Source: Peribacillus sp. FSL E2-0218
GTDB taxonomy: Bacteria > Bacillota > Bacilli > Bacillales > DSM-1321
DNA length: 64,000 bases
Reading direction: 5' to 3'
Assembly: GCF_037992945.1 (NCBI RefSeq)
Contig: NZ_CP150304.1
Coordinates: 2,049,501-2,113,500 of the forward strand
The position numbers and the translations under genes are program-made. The first letter of the stretch is position 1. Each line of letters begins with the position of its first letter. The notes beneath the pieces are model-generated. The model made no database searches. It had not been told where the DNA came from and saw nothing but the letters and a program-made list of their open reading frames with translations. Shown here piece after piece: positions 44,101 to 52,473 of this stretch.

Positions 44101-44322
44101 GGTGGAATATCGCTCGAGACGATGTTCATCGATGAAGGGTTCGGTACGCTCGATCCTGAATCACTGGAGCAGGCGATTGAAGCGTTGATGGAGATACAAA
44201 GCACGGGAAGGTTAGTCGGTATCATATCGCATGTACCGGAATTGAAGGAAAGGATCGATGCCCAGCTCCAAGTCATTTCGACGCAAAAGGGAAGCCGGAC
44301 GGCCTTTCACTTTGCTGGATAA
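41191..44322 (+). CDS. sbcC: Exonuclease SbcCD, ATPase subunit C
   Basis: 1043-residue SMC/Rad50-like ATPase. Walker A is FVISGKTGAGKTTIFDG near the start; Walker B (MFIDEGFGTLD) and the signature motif (KTLSGGESFKASLALALG) lie near the end. Two long coiled coils flank the zinc hook Cys525-Pro-Val-Cys528 (ENCPVCGSE). It holds DNA ends for SbcD. Start overlaps the sbcD stop. Length is normal for the family (about 1130 in B. subtilis). Confidence 0.97.
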   Translation: MRPHILTMQAFGPYAGREIIDFNSLGERTMFVISGKTGAGKTTIFDGISFAIYGKASGEDRSGQDLRSQFAADDMLTEVSLQFTLRGKTYLVIRSPQQERKKKAGEGTTTVGAKAELYEILADGNKLLGANVREVEDKIKSLIGLDANQFRQILMIPQNEFRKLLTSDSKDKEQILQKLFHTELYKRIEEKLKEEASVLKRKSEKSAQRRIELMKGIKAGNHEELQERLQAEEPNEQQVLPLLQDVISAASETGKQLKEQIEEKQKARDQVNQELSKAADLLNRFSDKEKLRNEKADLESRQPEMEVVKQRIKMAQKAASLEKQERYYLRIGKQVQDANEELQKLGEQAEKLQADRKEKQDTFDREMLKEKEREQALRNVHQLEQLKGAVMSFASLTAQVTLDEKEWRNSKELREKNVAQYQQVENDAEKAAVEKSEAEKAAVLHREQEMEAEKLNRSLMKMKKLQESFSEIQYMKQDMDDKNKRFQESQRMQVSEQEKLEALNHKWRSGQAGKLASLLHSGENCPVCGSESHPKPARMHEDMPTDLELKEQDNKLKMAEQQKSQAESEYYRAQSKYDALAASSQEKLRDLQADMPQFNPEDIELHLKQFTEKGETLHAQLMETMRKKAAVTELERVMLALKEKAAKLKENLIALERNEDQGKTRYIESSTKLAGLTDSLPEGIRTEDEYAAAYQIAVKTQKQLQTALEDAQKNLQMVKEKESVIQAKKESRSGNIEALNEELKAEREKFIADMTHQGFSNYKEYTTAKKSEAALGNLEEQIQQYNQNWQSVLSLFHDLEMKLKDVVKPDMEGLQKTFEFINEELESMRQSLNQLLAEKQTNEEIESKLAQIREDQKSLDERYSIVGHLSEISKGQNSFRITFERYVLAAFLDDILKEANSRLLKMTSGRYQLLRKLDPTRRNIQSGLELSVYDQYTGQERHVKTLSGGESFKASLALALGLADVVQQNAGGISLETMFIDEGFGTLDPESLEQAIEALMEIQSTGRLVGIISHVPELKERIDAQLQVISTQKGSRTAFHFAG

Positions 44323-44330
44323 TTCAAGTG

Positions 44331-44382
44331 AAAAAGAATGGCCTGGGAGCAAAGATGCTCTCAAGACCATTCTTTTTTTGTT
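44331..44382 (+). terminator. sbcDC terminator
   Basis: AAAAAGAATGG and CCATTCTTTTT arms enclose a second small stem (GAGCA, TGCTC), with a T run to about 44382. Confidence 0.83.
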
Positions 44383-44394
44383 ATGATGAACGAA

Positions 44395-44802
44395 CTACTC
44401 AATATTAATATCCTCTGCTTTCTTTCCGGGGGAAAACTTATGGATGCGAATCACCAAAATGGGATTCGAGAATTCAGCGGTAATCCTGCGTGTGCAAATC
44501 GAAAAGGGGAAGGGAATATTTCTCTGTGTGGGAATTGTATCCGCTTTATTATCAATAAAAGGCTTATGAGCTTCATCAACGATGATCGATAGCTCATTAT
44601 CGCTCAGGCACACCTTAATATCCTCGACATCATGATTTTCCAAAACCGCCTCCACCATATACTCATCGTCACTTTCGTATATATCAATTGAAAAAAGCTG
44701 ATGATCCAACGCACAAGTTTCCGGATCCAGAAAAAACTTTTTCACCCATTCATCAAACTTTTCAACTTCATTCTTTTGCGATCCATGTTGATAGTCTTGC
44801 AT
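44395..44802 (-). CDS. Hsp20/alpha-crystallin-type protein, CotM-like
   Basis: 135 residues with a weak alpha-crystallin domain (LFSIDIYESDDEYMVEAVLENHDVEDIKVCLSDNELSIIVDEAH) and a C-terminal VIRIHKFSPGKK tail. In B. subtilis the outer-coat protein CotM, which is related to alpha-crystallins, lies next to yneK; this gene follows yneK and sbcDC, so CotM is the best candidate. A generic small heat-shock protein is the alternative. Confidence 0.68.
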   Translation of the reverse strand: MQDYQHGSQKNEVEKFDEWVKKFFLDPETCALDHQLFSIDIYESDDEYMVEAVLENHDVEDIKVCLSDNELSIIVDEAHKPFIDNKADTIPTQRNIPFPFSICTRRITAEFSNPILVIRIHKFSPGKKAEDINIE

Positions 44803-45028
44803 TATTGATACCCCCGGTTTTCCTTTGTTTGTATTATATGTCCGTAGGATGAAGAATGGTGAATGGAAAAGTGAAAATGTTTACATGAAAAATCAATCCA
44901 TTCATTGCCGCTGTATTCATGAGAAGGAATGATGATTGCAAGAAAATTTGAACGTTAAAGAGTGATAAATCAGACGCTTTATGTTTAAAAAAGGATAATA
45001 AGTAGCAGATATTTTCCCTGTTATCGAT

Positions 45029-45109
45029 AATTCAATAATGAATTATTTAATTATTGATGAATCCCTTGCAGTGAGGCAATTAAAAGGATCCAAATTCAAT
45101 AATGAATTA
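45029..45109. promoter_or_regulatory. Paired 17-base near-palindromes, candidate enhancer sites
   Basis: AATTCAATAATGAATTA occurs identically at 45029-45045 and 45093-45109, 64 bases apart. Each has ATTCA/TGAAT arms around a four-base centre. They lie about 100 and 40 bases upstream of the -24 element of a sigma-54 promoter, the usual place for binding sites of a sigma-54 activator. Confidence 0.72.
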
Positions 45110-45148
45110 ATGCTTTAGCAGTTTATGCTACAAATGCCCGGCTCTGAC

Positions 45149-45166
45149 TTGGCATGTAAGTTGCAT
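45149..45166 (+). promoter_or_regulatory. Sigma-54 (SigL) -24/-12 promoter
   Basis: TTGGCATGTAAGTTGCAT matches the sigma-54 consensus YTGGCACG-N4-TTGCW with one substitution and exact GG-to-GC spacing of 12 bases. Transcription should begin near 45177, about 45 bases before the first gene of the acyl-CoA operon. Dependence on SigL and an ATPase activator follows from the promoter class; the activator gene is not in the window. Confidence 0.8.
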
Positions 45167-45222
45167 GATAAATACGTATTAAACAGGCACGACAGGAGAT
45201 TCGTTTATATCTGGAGGGATGA

Positions 45223-46836
45223 ATGGTGCGTAAAACGATAGATCGACCGTGGGAGCAATGGTATGTGGGAAGGATGAAAACTATGAAGCTACCGGAAATA
45301 TCCGTCTATTCCTTGCTTGATAGGGCAGCAAGAAAGTTTCCTCACCATACTGCCATCATTTATGAAGATCAAACGCTGGATTACCTCAATCTTAAAATGC
45401 AGGTCGACAAGCTTGCGGGAAAATGGAGGGAAATGGGTTTTGCAAAAGGAGAGCGAATTGGCCTGATGATTGCCAACCATCCTTATTTCATCATCAGCTA
45501 TTATGCCGCCCAGGCGCTTGGCCTGATCGTCGTGCAGACGAATCCCATGTATAAACCAAGGGAACTATTGCAAATTCTGCTTGACTCTGGAGCTAAATAT
45601 ATTGTATTCGATGAAACCGCAGCCAGTACAGTCGAGGAAACGAAAGCGATATATGAGTTTTCCGTCTGCATGAAGACGGAAGGTGATCAAGATGGGACAT
45701 ATTCGCTTCAATCCATGATTCAATCCGGGGAGGCCATTCAAGCGGCGGAAAGCATCAGCCCATTTGAAGATATTGCGGTCATTCAATATACAGGGGGGAC
45801 CACAGGGAAGATGAAGGGAGTCATGCTGACCCACCATAATTTGACTTCCAACGTCATCCAAAGCTATGAAATGTATGGGGATTCGATGATACCAGGAAAA
45901 GAGATCGTTTTGGCCGCTACACCGCTCTATCATGTTTATGCCATGACAAGTGCGATGAATCTCGGAATCTATCTAGGGGCCGCCATTCTATTATTTCCGA
46001 AATTCGATCTCCCGCATGTTCTGGCAAACATTAAAAAATATCGTCCAACCTTTTTTCCAGGAGTACCTAAGATGTATAATGCGTTCGTCAACCATCCTGA
46101 AATCGAAACATATGGACTGGATTGTTTAAAAAGCTGCTCTTGCGGCTCTGCGCCCCTTCCTGTTGAAGTGATTAAGCGGTTCGAGATGCTGACCGGCGCC
46201 CAAATAGGAGAGGGGTTCGGTTTATCGGAAGCATCGCCCTCGACCCACCGTAATCCTCCTTTTGGTAAAAGGAAGGTGGGAAGCATCGGCATTCCATTTC
46301 CAGGTACGGATTGCATGATCATTGACGATGATAATAATGAAGTTCCCAACACAAGTGTCGGTGAATTGCTCATAAAAGGACCGCAAATCATGAAGGGATA
46401 CTGGAATAACGAGGCCGAAACAAAAAAAGCACTACAGAATGGATGGCTTTACACCGGCGACCTTGCCGTCATGGATGATGAAGGATATTTCTATATAGTC
46501 GGCAGGAAAAAGGAAATGATCATCGTGGGCGGATTCAACATTTACCCGCAAGAGGTGGAAGGGGTACTGTATGAACATCCAGCGATTAAGGAAGCTGCTG
46601 TGGTGGGCATCCCCCATAAAGAAAAAGGCGAAGTCGTAAAAGCGTTCATCGTCCCTAAAGAAAGCGCTTCCATCGACCTTGAAGAGGTAGAAGGATATTG
46701 CTATTCCCAACTTACTCCATACAAGGTGCCGAAAGTGTTTGAAGTAAGAAATGAATTGCCGCGCAACACAGTCGGTAAGCTATTGAAAAGATTATTAGTA
46801 AAAGAAGAGCTTGAAAGGGAGGGGAGAAACGATTGA
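45223..46836 (+). CDS. AMP-forming acyl-CoA synthetase
   Basis: 537-residue cytoplasmic enzyme that adenylates a carboxylic acid and links it to CoA. Motifs: YTGGTTGKMKGVML (phosphate loop near residue 190), GEGFGLSEASPSTHRN, GWLYTGDLAVMDDEGYFYIVGRKKEMI and a C-terminal Lys in NTVGKLLKR. The substrate could be a medium- or long-chain or branched acid. First gene of a seven-gene unit behind the sigma-54 promoter; ATG 45223 follows GGAGGG. A second, related synthetase ends the operon. Confidence 0.9.
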   Translation: MVRKTIDRPWEQWYVGRMKTMKLPEISVYSLLDRAARKFPHHTAIIYEDQTLDYLNLKMQVDKLAGKWREMGFAKGERIGLMIANHPYFIISYYAAQALGLIVVQTNPMYKPRELLQILLDSGAKYIVFDETAASTVEETKAIYEFSVCMKTEGDQDGTYSLQSMIQSGEAIQAAESISPFEDIAVIQYTGGTTGKMKGVMLTHHNLTSNVIQSYEMYGDSMIPGKEIVLAATPLYHVYAMTSAMNLGIYLGAAILLFPKFDLPHVLANIKKYRPTFFPGVPKMYNAFVNHPEIETYGLDCLKSCSCGSAPLPVEVIKRFEMLTGAQIGEGFGLSEASPSTHRNPPFGKRKVGSIGIPFPGTDCMIIDDDNNEVPNTSVGELLIKGPQIMKGYWNNEAETKKALQNGWLYTGDLAVMDDEGYFYIVGRKKEMIIVGGFNIYPQEVEGVLYEHPAIKEAAVVGIPHKEKGEVVKAFIVPKESASIDLEEVEGYCYSQLTPYKVPKVFEVRNELPRNTVGKLLKRLLVKEELEREGRND

Positions 46837-46928
46837 GGGACGAGGTGGATGCTATATACATTTCAACTCCATCCATTCGCGTGGGGCATGCGGATTTTTG
46901 AAGGTAGATATAAAAAGGAGGGTCTGTT

Positions 46929-48206
46929 ATGCGTTGGGTTGTTCTCATTCTATTATTCTTTGGTGCCGTCATTAATTTTGCGGATAAATCGATTGTAGGA
47001 CTTGCAGCTGTTCCCATCATGAAGGAATTCGATCTTTCTTATGCGGAGTGGGGCCTTGTTGGCAGCAGTTATTATTGGCTCTATCCCGTAACGGGGATTT
47101 TTGGAGCAGCATGGGCTGATCGACTTGGGGCCAAAAAAGTGCTTGGATTCATCATGTTGACCTGGACTGTGCTGCAATTCGGCGTATTGGCCATCGCCGC
47201 GCTGCCATTTCTCATTCTTTACAGGATTTTATTGGGCGCATTCGAAGGGCCTTACAGTCCAATTGCATACAGCCATGCCGATAAGTGGTTTCCCCCGAAG
47301 CTAAAAGGCTTTGCCAATTCAGTGGTTGTCGGCGGGGGAACGGTCGGTGCGATGATCGTGGCGCCCATCCTTGTTTCCTTAATCACGATATTCGGATGGA
47401 AGGCTGCCTTTGCTGCACTTGGTGCAGCAAGCTTTGTTTGGTTCTTCCTTTTTCAATTTTTAACAAAGGAAAACCCAGTCGAAGTCCATGAGCAGGTGCA
47501 AAAGAAACAGAAAGCAAAGCTGGAAAAAATCAAATGGAAGGACTTCTTGGCGCTACTGGCATCACCTACGGCTTTATTCACCACTCTCGCCTATTTTTCC
47601 ACTTATATTTTAGTCGTTTGGTTTTCGGTTTGGCTCCCGATTTATTTAGTGGAAGCCGTAAAAATGACTCCAGGCCAAATGGGATCAAGCGTAGCAATAA
47701 TCGGAGTCGTTTCCGTATGCATTTATATGGGGGTTTCGATGATTTCCGATCATTTATTCAAGAAGAATCAAAACTGGCGATCGTCAAGGGTGTACGTCGT
47801 TGCGGGATCGATGATTCTGGGGGCCTTGTTTTTTTCCTCCATCATGGTTTTTCAAAATCCAATCTGGGTGATAGGCGCCATGTGTTTAGCGAAAGGACTG
47901 ACATATGCGATTTTGCCGATCGGGCCAACGATCATGATCAATGAAATGCAAGAGCGGGGTGGGTTGATGACGAGCATCCTGACCTCATCAGGTAACATAG
48001 CAGGCATCATTGCCCCTCTTGTAACAGGGTATATCATAAGTTTGGCTGGAGGTAACCAACTATTGGGCTATAATCTATCGATTTTGTTCATGGCGGCTCT
48101 TGTCTTGGTCTTTGGCATCTTATTTGCCATATTCGTAAAACCTGTCAAGTCAACCAGGGATCAAACAAATAAACAAACTGGGGACATGGACCTTAAGTCC
48201 TCATAA
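46929..48206 (+). CDS. MFS transporter, anion:cation symporter type
   Basis: 425 residues, about 12 membrane helices, with the family loops (DRLGAKKVLG between helices 2 and 3, RILLGAFEGPYSPIAYSHADKWFPPKLKG). Relatives import carboxylates or sugar acids with protons or sodium. In this operon it probably brings in the carboxylic acid that the synthetases activate. It starts at ATG 46929 behind AAAAGGAGG. Confidence 0.88.
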   Translation: MRWVVLILLFFGAVINFADKSIVGLAAVPIMKEFDLSYAEWGLVGSSYYWLYPVTGIFGAAWADRLGAKKVLGFIMLTWTVLQFGVLAIAALPFLILYRILLGAFEGPYSPIAYSHADKWFPPKLKGFANSVVVGGGTVGAMIVAPILVSLITIFGWKAAFAALGAASFVWFFLFQFLTKENPVEVHEQVQKKQKAKLEKIKWKDFLALLASPTALFTTLAYFSTYILVVWFSVWLPIYLVEAVKMTPGQMGSSVAIIGVVSVCIYMGVSMISDHLFKKNQNWRSSRVYVVAGSMILGALFFSSIMVFQNPIWVIGAMCLAKGLTYAILPIGPTIMINEMQERGGLMTSILTSSGNIAGIIAPLVTGYIISLAGGNQLLGYNLSILFMAALVLVFGILFAIFVKPVKSTRDQTNKQTGDMDLKSS

Positions 48207-48262
48207 GCAACGGGAAAATCCATAAGTTCAGGTGTGAGATAAAAAAAGGGAGTGGATGAAAA

Positions 48263-49435
48263 ATGAAGAGAGATGCGGTCATTGTATCAGCAGTACGTAC
48301 AGCAATTGGAAAACAGGGCGGTGCACTTGCTTCGGTCCCGGCTCATGTATTTGGGGCGGAAGTGATGAAGGAAGCGATAAACCGGGCGAAGGTAAATCCC
48401 GAAATGATTGATGATGTCATCATGGGGAATGTTTTGAGCGGTGGCGGCAACATAGCCAGATTGACAGCATTGGAAACAGGTCTTTCGATACAGCTTCCTG
48501 GTTTGACGGTTGACCGTCAGTGCGGTTCCGGAATCAACGCGGTCAATTTAGCGGCACAAGCGATTTCTGCCAGTGAAGGGGAGATCTATATCGCCGGTGG
48601 CGTGGAGAGCATGAGCAGGGCCCCTTACTTGATGGATCGTCCGGAAAAAGCATATAACGCAAAGCCTCCGCAGTTCAGGAAGTCGCAGTTGTCCCCGAAA
48701 GAAATTGGCGATCCGCCAATGGGAATCACTGCTGAAAACTTAGCTCGAAAATATGAGGTCAGCAGGGAAGAACAAGATGAATTTGCTCTCCAAAGTCAAA
48801 AAAAGATGGCCAAAGCCATGGAAGAGGGCCGTTTTGATGAACAAATCATGCCAATGAGCATACCAGGCAGAAAGGGTGAAACACGCGAATTTAAGGTGGA
48901 TGAACATCCTCGCCCGCAAATAACGAAAGAAGGGCTAGCCAACTTATCACCAGCTTTTTTGGCAGGTGGGTCCGTGACGGCAGGCAATAGTTCAGGATTG
49001 AATGATGCTGCTTCTGCATTGGTCATCATGTCGAGGGAAAAAGCGGAAGAGTGGGGGATCAAGCCTCTAGCGACGATCAAAGCACAGGCTGTTGCCGGTG
49101 TCGATCCAAATTATATGGGCATCGGACCTGTTCCCGCGATTAAAAAAGTAATGGAAAAATCGAAGCTCACCCTGGCTGACATGGACATCATTGAAATCAA
49201 TGAAGCCTTTGCGGCACAAGTGATTGCCTGCAATAGGGAGCTTAATATGGATGCAACCAAAATCAATGTGAATGGGGGAGCCATCGCCCACGGACACCCG
49301 CTTGGTGCGACTGGGGCCATTCTCATGACAAAGGCGGTTTACGAATTAAAGCGCATATCAGGAAGGTTCGCTCTTATAACGGCATGCATTGGTGGCGGTC
49401 AGGGAATTGCAACGATCATTGAGCGTGAAGCCTGA
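48263..49435 (+). CDS. Acetyl-CoA acyltransferase (thiolase) 1
   Basis: 390-residue thiolase that cleaves 3-ketoacyl-CoA or condenses acetyl-CoA. The acylated Cys lies in TVDRQCGSGINAVN; NGGAIAHGHPLGATG (His) and ITACIGGGQG (Cys) complete the active site. The starting segment VIVSAVRTAIGKQGG is typical. It lies in an operon with a second, clearly different thiolase, which suggests two chain-length or branch specificities. Confidence 0.93.
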   Translation: MKRDAVIVSAVRTAIGKQGGALASVPAHVFGAEVMKEAINRAKVNPEMIDDVIMGNVLSGGGNIARLTALETGLSIQLPGLTVDRQCGSGINAVNLAAQAISASEGEIYIAGGVESMSRAPYLMDRPEKAYNAKPPQFRKSQLSPKEIGDPPMGITAENLARKYEVSREEQDEFALQSQKKMAKAMEEGRFDEQIMPMSIPGRKGETREFKVDEHPRPQITKEGLANLSPAFLAGGSVTAGNSSGLNDAASALVIMSREKAEEWGIKPLATIKAQAVAGVDPNYMGIGPVPAIKKVMEKSKLTLADMDIIEINEAFAAQVIACNRELNMDATKINVNGGAIAHGHPLGATGAILMTKAVYELKRISGRFALITACIGGGQGIATIIEREA

Positions 49436-49495
49436 TTTGGAATAAGGTGGGAAACAAAACGTAATTCCAGGAAAAAATCAAAGGAGGAAATAATC

Positions 49496-50644
49496 ATGAC
49501 AATCACGTTAACCAAGGAAATGCAGCAGATGAAGGACATGATCGGTCATTTCGTTGAAAGGGAAGTGGAGCCATTCGCGATTCAAATTGAAGAAGAAGAT
49601 GCCATTCCCGAGCATTTAGTGGAACAAGCAAAAAACCTTGGTTTATTCGGAATCAGCATTCCCGAACAATACGGCGGAATTGGCTTGAATACAGTGGGCA
49701 AGGCTACCGTTTTGGAGCAGTTAGGCAGGACGCATAATGGCTTTGTTTCATTGATCAGCGCTCATACCGGGATAGGCAGTACGGGGCTGGTCAAGCTTGC
49801 ATCCGAACATTTGAAAGAGAAATACTTGCCTGATATGGCAGCAGGCACAAAGATAGCAGCCTTTGCATTATCTGAGCCCGGAGCAGGTTCGGATGCCACC
49901 AATTTGGCTACATGCGCAGAAAAGAAGGGCGATTGCTGGGTGATGAACGGCACGAAGCATTTCATCACCAACGGGCCAATAGCCGATGTTTTTACCGTAT
50001 TCGCCTTAACGGATAAGAGTAAAGGGGCCAAAGGCGGAATTACAGCTTTTTTAGTAGAAAGAGATTTTCCTGGATTGACTGTCGGCAAAAAGGACAAAAA
50101 AATGGGGCTGAGAGGATCGTATACCTCACAAGTCATATTCGAGGATTGTATCATACCTGAAGAAAATGTTATCGGTGAGGTTGGAATGGGATATATTTCA
50201 GCACTGACCATTTTGGGCGAGGGCCGTGTCGGCTTGGCGGCTAGGGCAGTGGGTTCATGCGGGAAGTTGATAGAATTATCGGCTAAGTATGCAAAGGAGC
50301 GCATTCAATTCGGCAAACCGATTGCCGATAACCAGGCGATTCAATGGATGCTGGCTGATATGGCGACGGAAACGGAAGCGGCAAGGGCCTTGACGATGAT
50401 GGCGGCGCAAAAAATCGATGAAGGGAAAAAGGTGATCAAGGAAGCATCGATGGCAAAGCTATTCGCTTCTGACGTGTTCAACCGGGTGGCGGATAAAGCG
50501 GTCCAAATTCATGGCGGGATGGGCTATATGGCGGAATATCCAGTTGAACGTTTTTACCGTGATGCCCGCATTACGAAAATATATGAAGGAACGAATGAAA
50601 TTCAACGTTTGATCATTGCAAGGAATGTGTTGGAAGAGTGCTGA
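49496..50644 (+). CDS. Acyl-CoA dehydrogenase
   Basis: 382-residue FAD enzyme making trans-2-enoyl-CoA. Features: FALSEPGAGSDATNL and WVMNGTKHFITNG (flavin and substrate), ERIQFGKPIADNQAIQWMLADMATE, and the catalytic Glu in KIYEGTNEIQRLIIARNVL near the end. It starts at ATG 49496 behind AAAGGAGG. It supplies the first oxidation step of the pathway. Confidence 0.94.
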   Translation: MTITLTKEMQQMKDMIGHFVEREVEPFAIQIEEEDAIPEHLVEQAKNLGLFGISIPEQYGGIGLNTVGKATVLEQLGRTHNGFVSLISAHTGIGSTGLVKLASEHLKEKYLPDMAAGTKIAAFALSEPGAGSDATNLATCAEKKGDCWVMNGTKHFITNGPIADVFTVFALTDKSKGAKGGITAFLVERDFPGLTVGKKDKKMGLRGSYTSQVIFEDCIIPEENVIGEVGMGYISALTILGEGRVGLAARAVGSCGKLIELSAKYAKERIQFGKPIADNQAIQWMLADMATETEAARALTMMAAQKIDEGKKVIKEASMAKLFASDVFNRVADKAVQIHGGMGYMAEYPVERFYRDARITKIYEGTNEIQRLIIARNVLEEC

Positions 50645-50736
50645 CCGCGCTTAAGCATTGATGAGCGGAATGCCGATGCATGAAATGGCGTGAAGGCAAA
50701 AATACGAGTATCTGAACTTTGAGGGGGAGATGTGAA

Positions 50737-51921
50737 GTGAGCGAAGAAATTGTAATCGTGAGTGCTGTCCGAACACCGATCGGCCGCTACGGAGGGGCAT
50801 TAAAGAATATAAGTTCTGGGCATTTGGCTAGCCTCGTTATCAACGAGGCCATTAAACGGGCCAATATAGCAGCTGAACAAGTGGATGAAGTCATTTTCGG
50901 GGAGGTAAGGCAAACGACCGAATCCTCGAATGTCGCGAGGGTGGCAGCTCTGCGTTCAGGGATTCCTGAATCTGCACCAGCTTTTACGGTAAACCGTTTA
51001 TGCGCATCAGGCATGCAGGCTATTGCTTCGGCCGCCCAGCAACTAAGCTCGGGACAAGCCAATATCGTCGTTGCCGGCGGTACGGAAAGCATGAGTCGTG
51101 CTCCACTTTATTTAAGAAGTGCCCGATTTGGCGGGGATCGGACCGAACTGGTAGACTCGAATACCGAAGCAGGGCAACAGCCTCAGGAGATGTATGGAAG
51201 CAGATTAGGGATGGGAATAACGGCTGAAAATGTCGCACGGCGATACAACATTTCCAGGGAAGAGCAAGATGCCTTTTCGATTGAAAGCCAACGAAGAGCG
51301 GCACAGGCGACCGAAACAGGGAAATTCAAGGAAGAGATCGTTCCTGTCCAGGTAAGTGAGAAAAAGGGGACGGTTACGATAGAAGTGGATGAATATCCGC
51401 GTCCGGATACCACAATGGAACGGCTTGCAGCTTTAAGACCGGCTTTCAAGGAAAATGGAACCGTGACGGCAGGAAATGCCTGCGGCCGTAATGACGGGGC
51501 TTCGGCATTGGTATTAATGAAAGCCAGTGAGGCAAAACGGTTGCAACTGAAGCCAATCGCGAAAATTGTAGATTGGGCGGCGGCTGGCGTTTCTCCTGAA
51601 GTGATGGGGATTGGACCTGTACCAGCCGTCGGAAAGCTTTTGGAGCGTACCGGTAAAAAGATTGAAGAAATCGGTCTTTTTGAATTGAATGAAGCATTCG
51701 CTTCACAAGCATTGGCGGTCATCAGGGAGCTGGCGCTTGATGAAAGCAAAGTGAATGTAAACGGCGGGGCGATTGCGCTCGGGCATCCAGTTGGATCAAC
51801 GGGTGCGCGGATCGTGACAACACTCATTCACGAATTGATTCGCAGGAAAGAGAGATACGGAATCGCGACACTTTGTGTCGGCGGGGGACAGGGAATGGCG
51901 ATCATGGTTGAAACCGTATAA
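50737..51921 (+). CDS. Acetyl-CoA acyltransferase (thiolase) 2
   Basis: 394-residue thiolase with active residues in TVNRLCASGMQAIASAA, NGGAIALGHPVGSTG and ATLCVGGGQG. It shares the fold but not close sequence with the thiolase at 48263. GTG 50737 lies behind GAGGGGGAG. It ends 75 bases before the thioesterase gene. Confidence 0.93.
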   Translation: MSEEIVIVSAVRTPIGRYGGALKNISSGHLASLVINEAIKRANIAAEQVDEVIFGEVRQTTESSNVARVAALRSGIPESAPAFTVNRLCASGMQAIASAAQQLSSGQANIVVAGGTESMSRAPLYLRSARFGGDRTELVDSNTEAGQQPQEMYGSRLGMGITAENVARRYNISREEQDAFSIESQRRAAQATETGKFKEEIVPVQVSEKKGTVTIEVDEYPRPDTTMERLAALRPAFKENGTVTAGNACGRNDGASALVLMKASEAKRLQLKPIAKIVDWAAAGVSPEVMGIGPVPAVGKLLERTGKKIEEIGLFELNEAFASQALAVIRELALDESKVNVNGGAIALGHPVGSTGARIVTTLIHELIRRKERYGIATLCVGGGQGMAIMVETV

Positions 51922-51995
51922 GGAGTGGAGATCCGACGTGGTTCTGATCCTTTTAAGATAGTATTCGAGTAGTTGGAAAAGGAAGGGGGAATAGT

Positions 51996-52400
51996 GTGTC
52001 TGTTGAAGTGGAGGATATTCGCAACCAATTCGAAAGCAGTGCGTTCTTTTCACATATCGGGTTTGAAATCACTCGCTTTGAGGAAGGAAATGTTAGGATC
52101 AAGTTAAACATTGAAGAGCATTTACTGAATGTTAATGGGACATTGCACGGAGGGATTCACGCTACCATGCTGGATACCATCCTTGGAATGGTGACCCGTT
52201 CCGTGACCAGATCAAAAGTGGTGACGACAAGTTTGACCGTACATTATTTGGCGAGCATATCGAGCGGTGAATTGTTTGCAGAAGCAAAAGTCCTGCAAAA
52301 AGGGCATAAAATTGCCTTTACTGAAGGAGAGATAAAAGATGTAAACGGTAATATCATTGCAAAGGGAACGGGAATATTCAAAATCATTCGAGACAAATGA
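51996..52400 (+). CDS. PaaI-type hotdog thioesterase
   Basis: 134 residues with the hotdog core (VNGTLHGGIHATMLDTILGMVTRS and VHYLASISSGELFAEAKVLQKG). Such enzymes hydrolyse stalled or dead-end acyl-CoA esters and free CoA. GTG 51996 follows GGAAGGGGG. It lies inside the acyl-CoA operon, where it probably relieves CoA sequestration. Confidence 0.9.
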   Translation: MSVEVEDIRNQFESSAFFSHIGFEITRFEEGNVRIKLNIEEHLLNVNGTLHGGIHATMLDTILGMVTRSVTRSKVVTTSLTVHYLASISSGELFAEAKVLQKGHKIAFTEGEIKDVNGNIIAKGTGIFKIIRDK

Positions 52401-52473
52401 TACGAGGATGAACGAGCGGTAAGCAAAACTTAAAGTTACGAGCATTTTAACGACAAGGAAGTGGGAGAGATTG

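Noticed and set aside
44338..44592. 84-residue open frame on the plus strand after sbcC
   Set aside because: It overlaps the terminator and the CotM-like gene in antisense, with no ribosome site.
45029..45109. Reading the paired palindromes as FadR operators
   Set aside because: They resemble FadR sites only loosely, lie well upstream of the start point, and accompany a sigma-54 promoter, which fits activator sites better. Not excluded.
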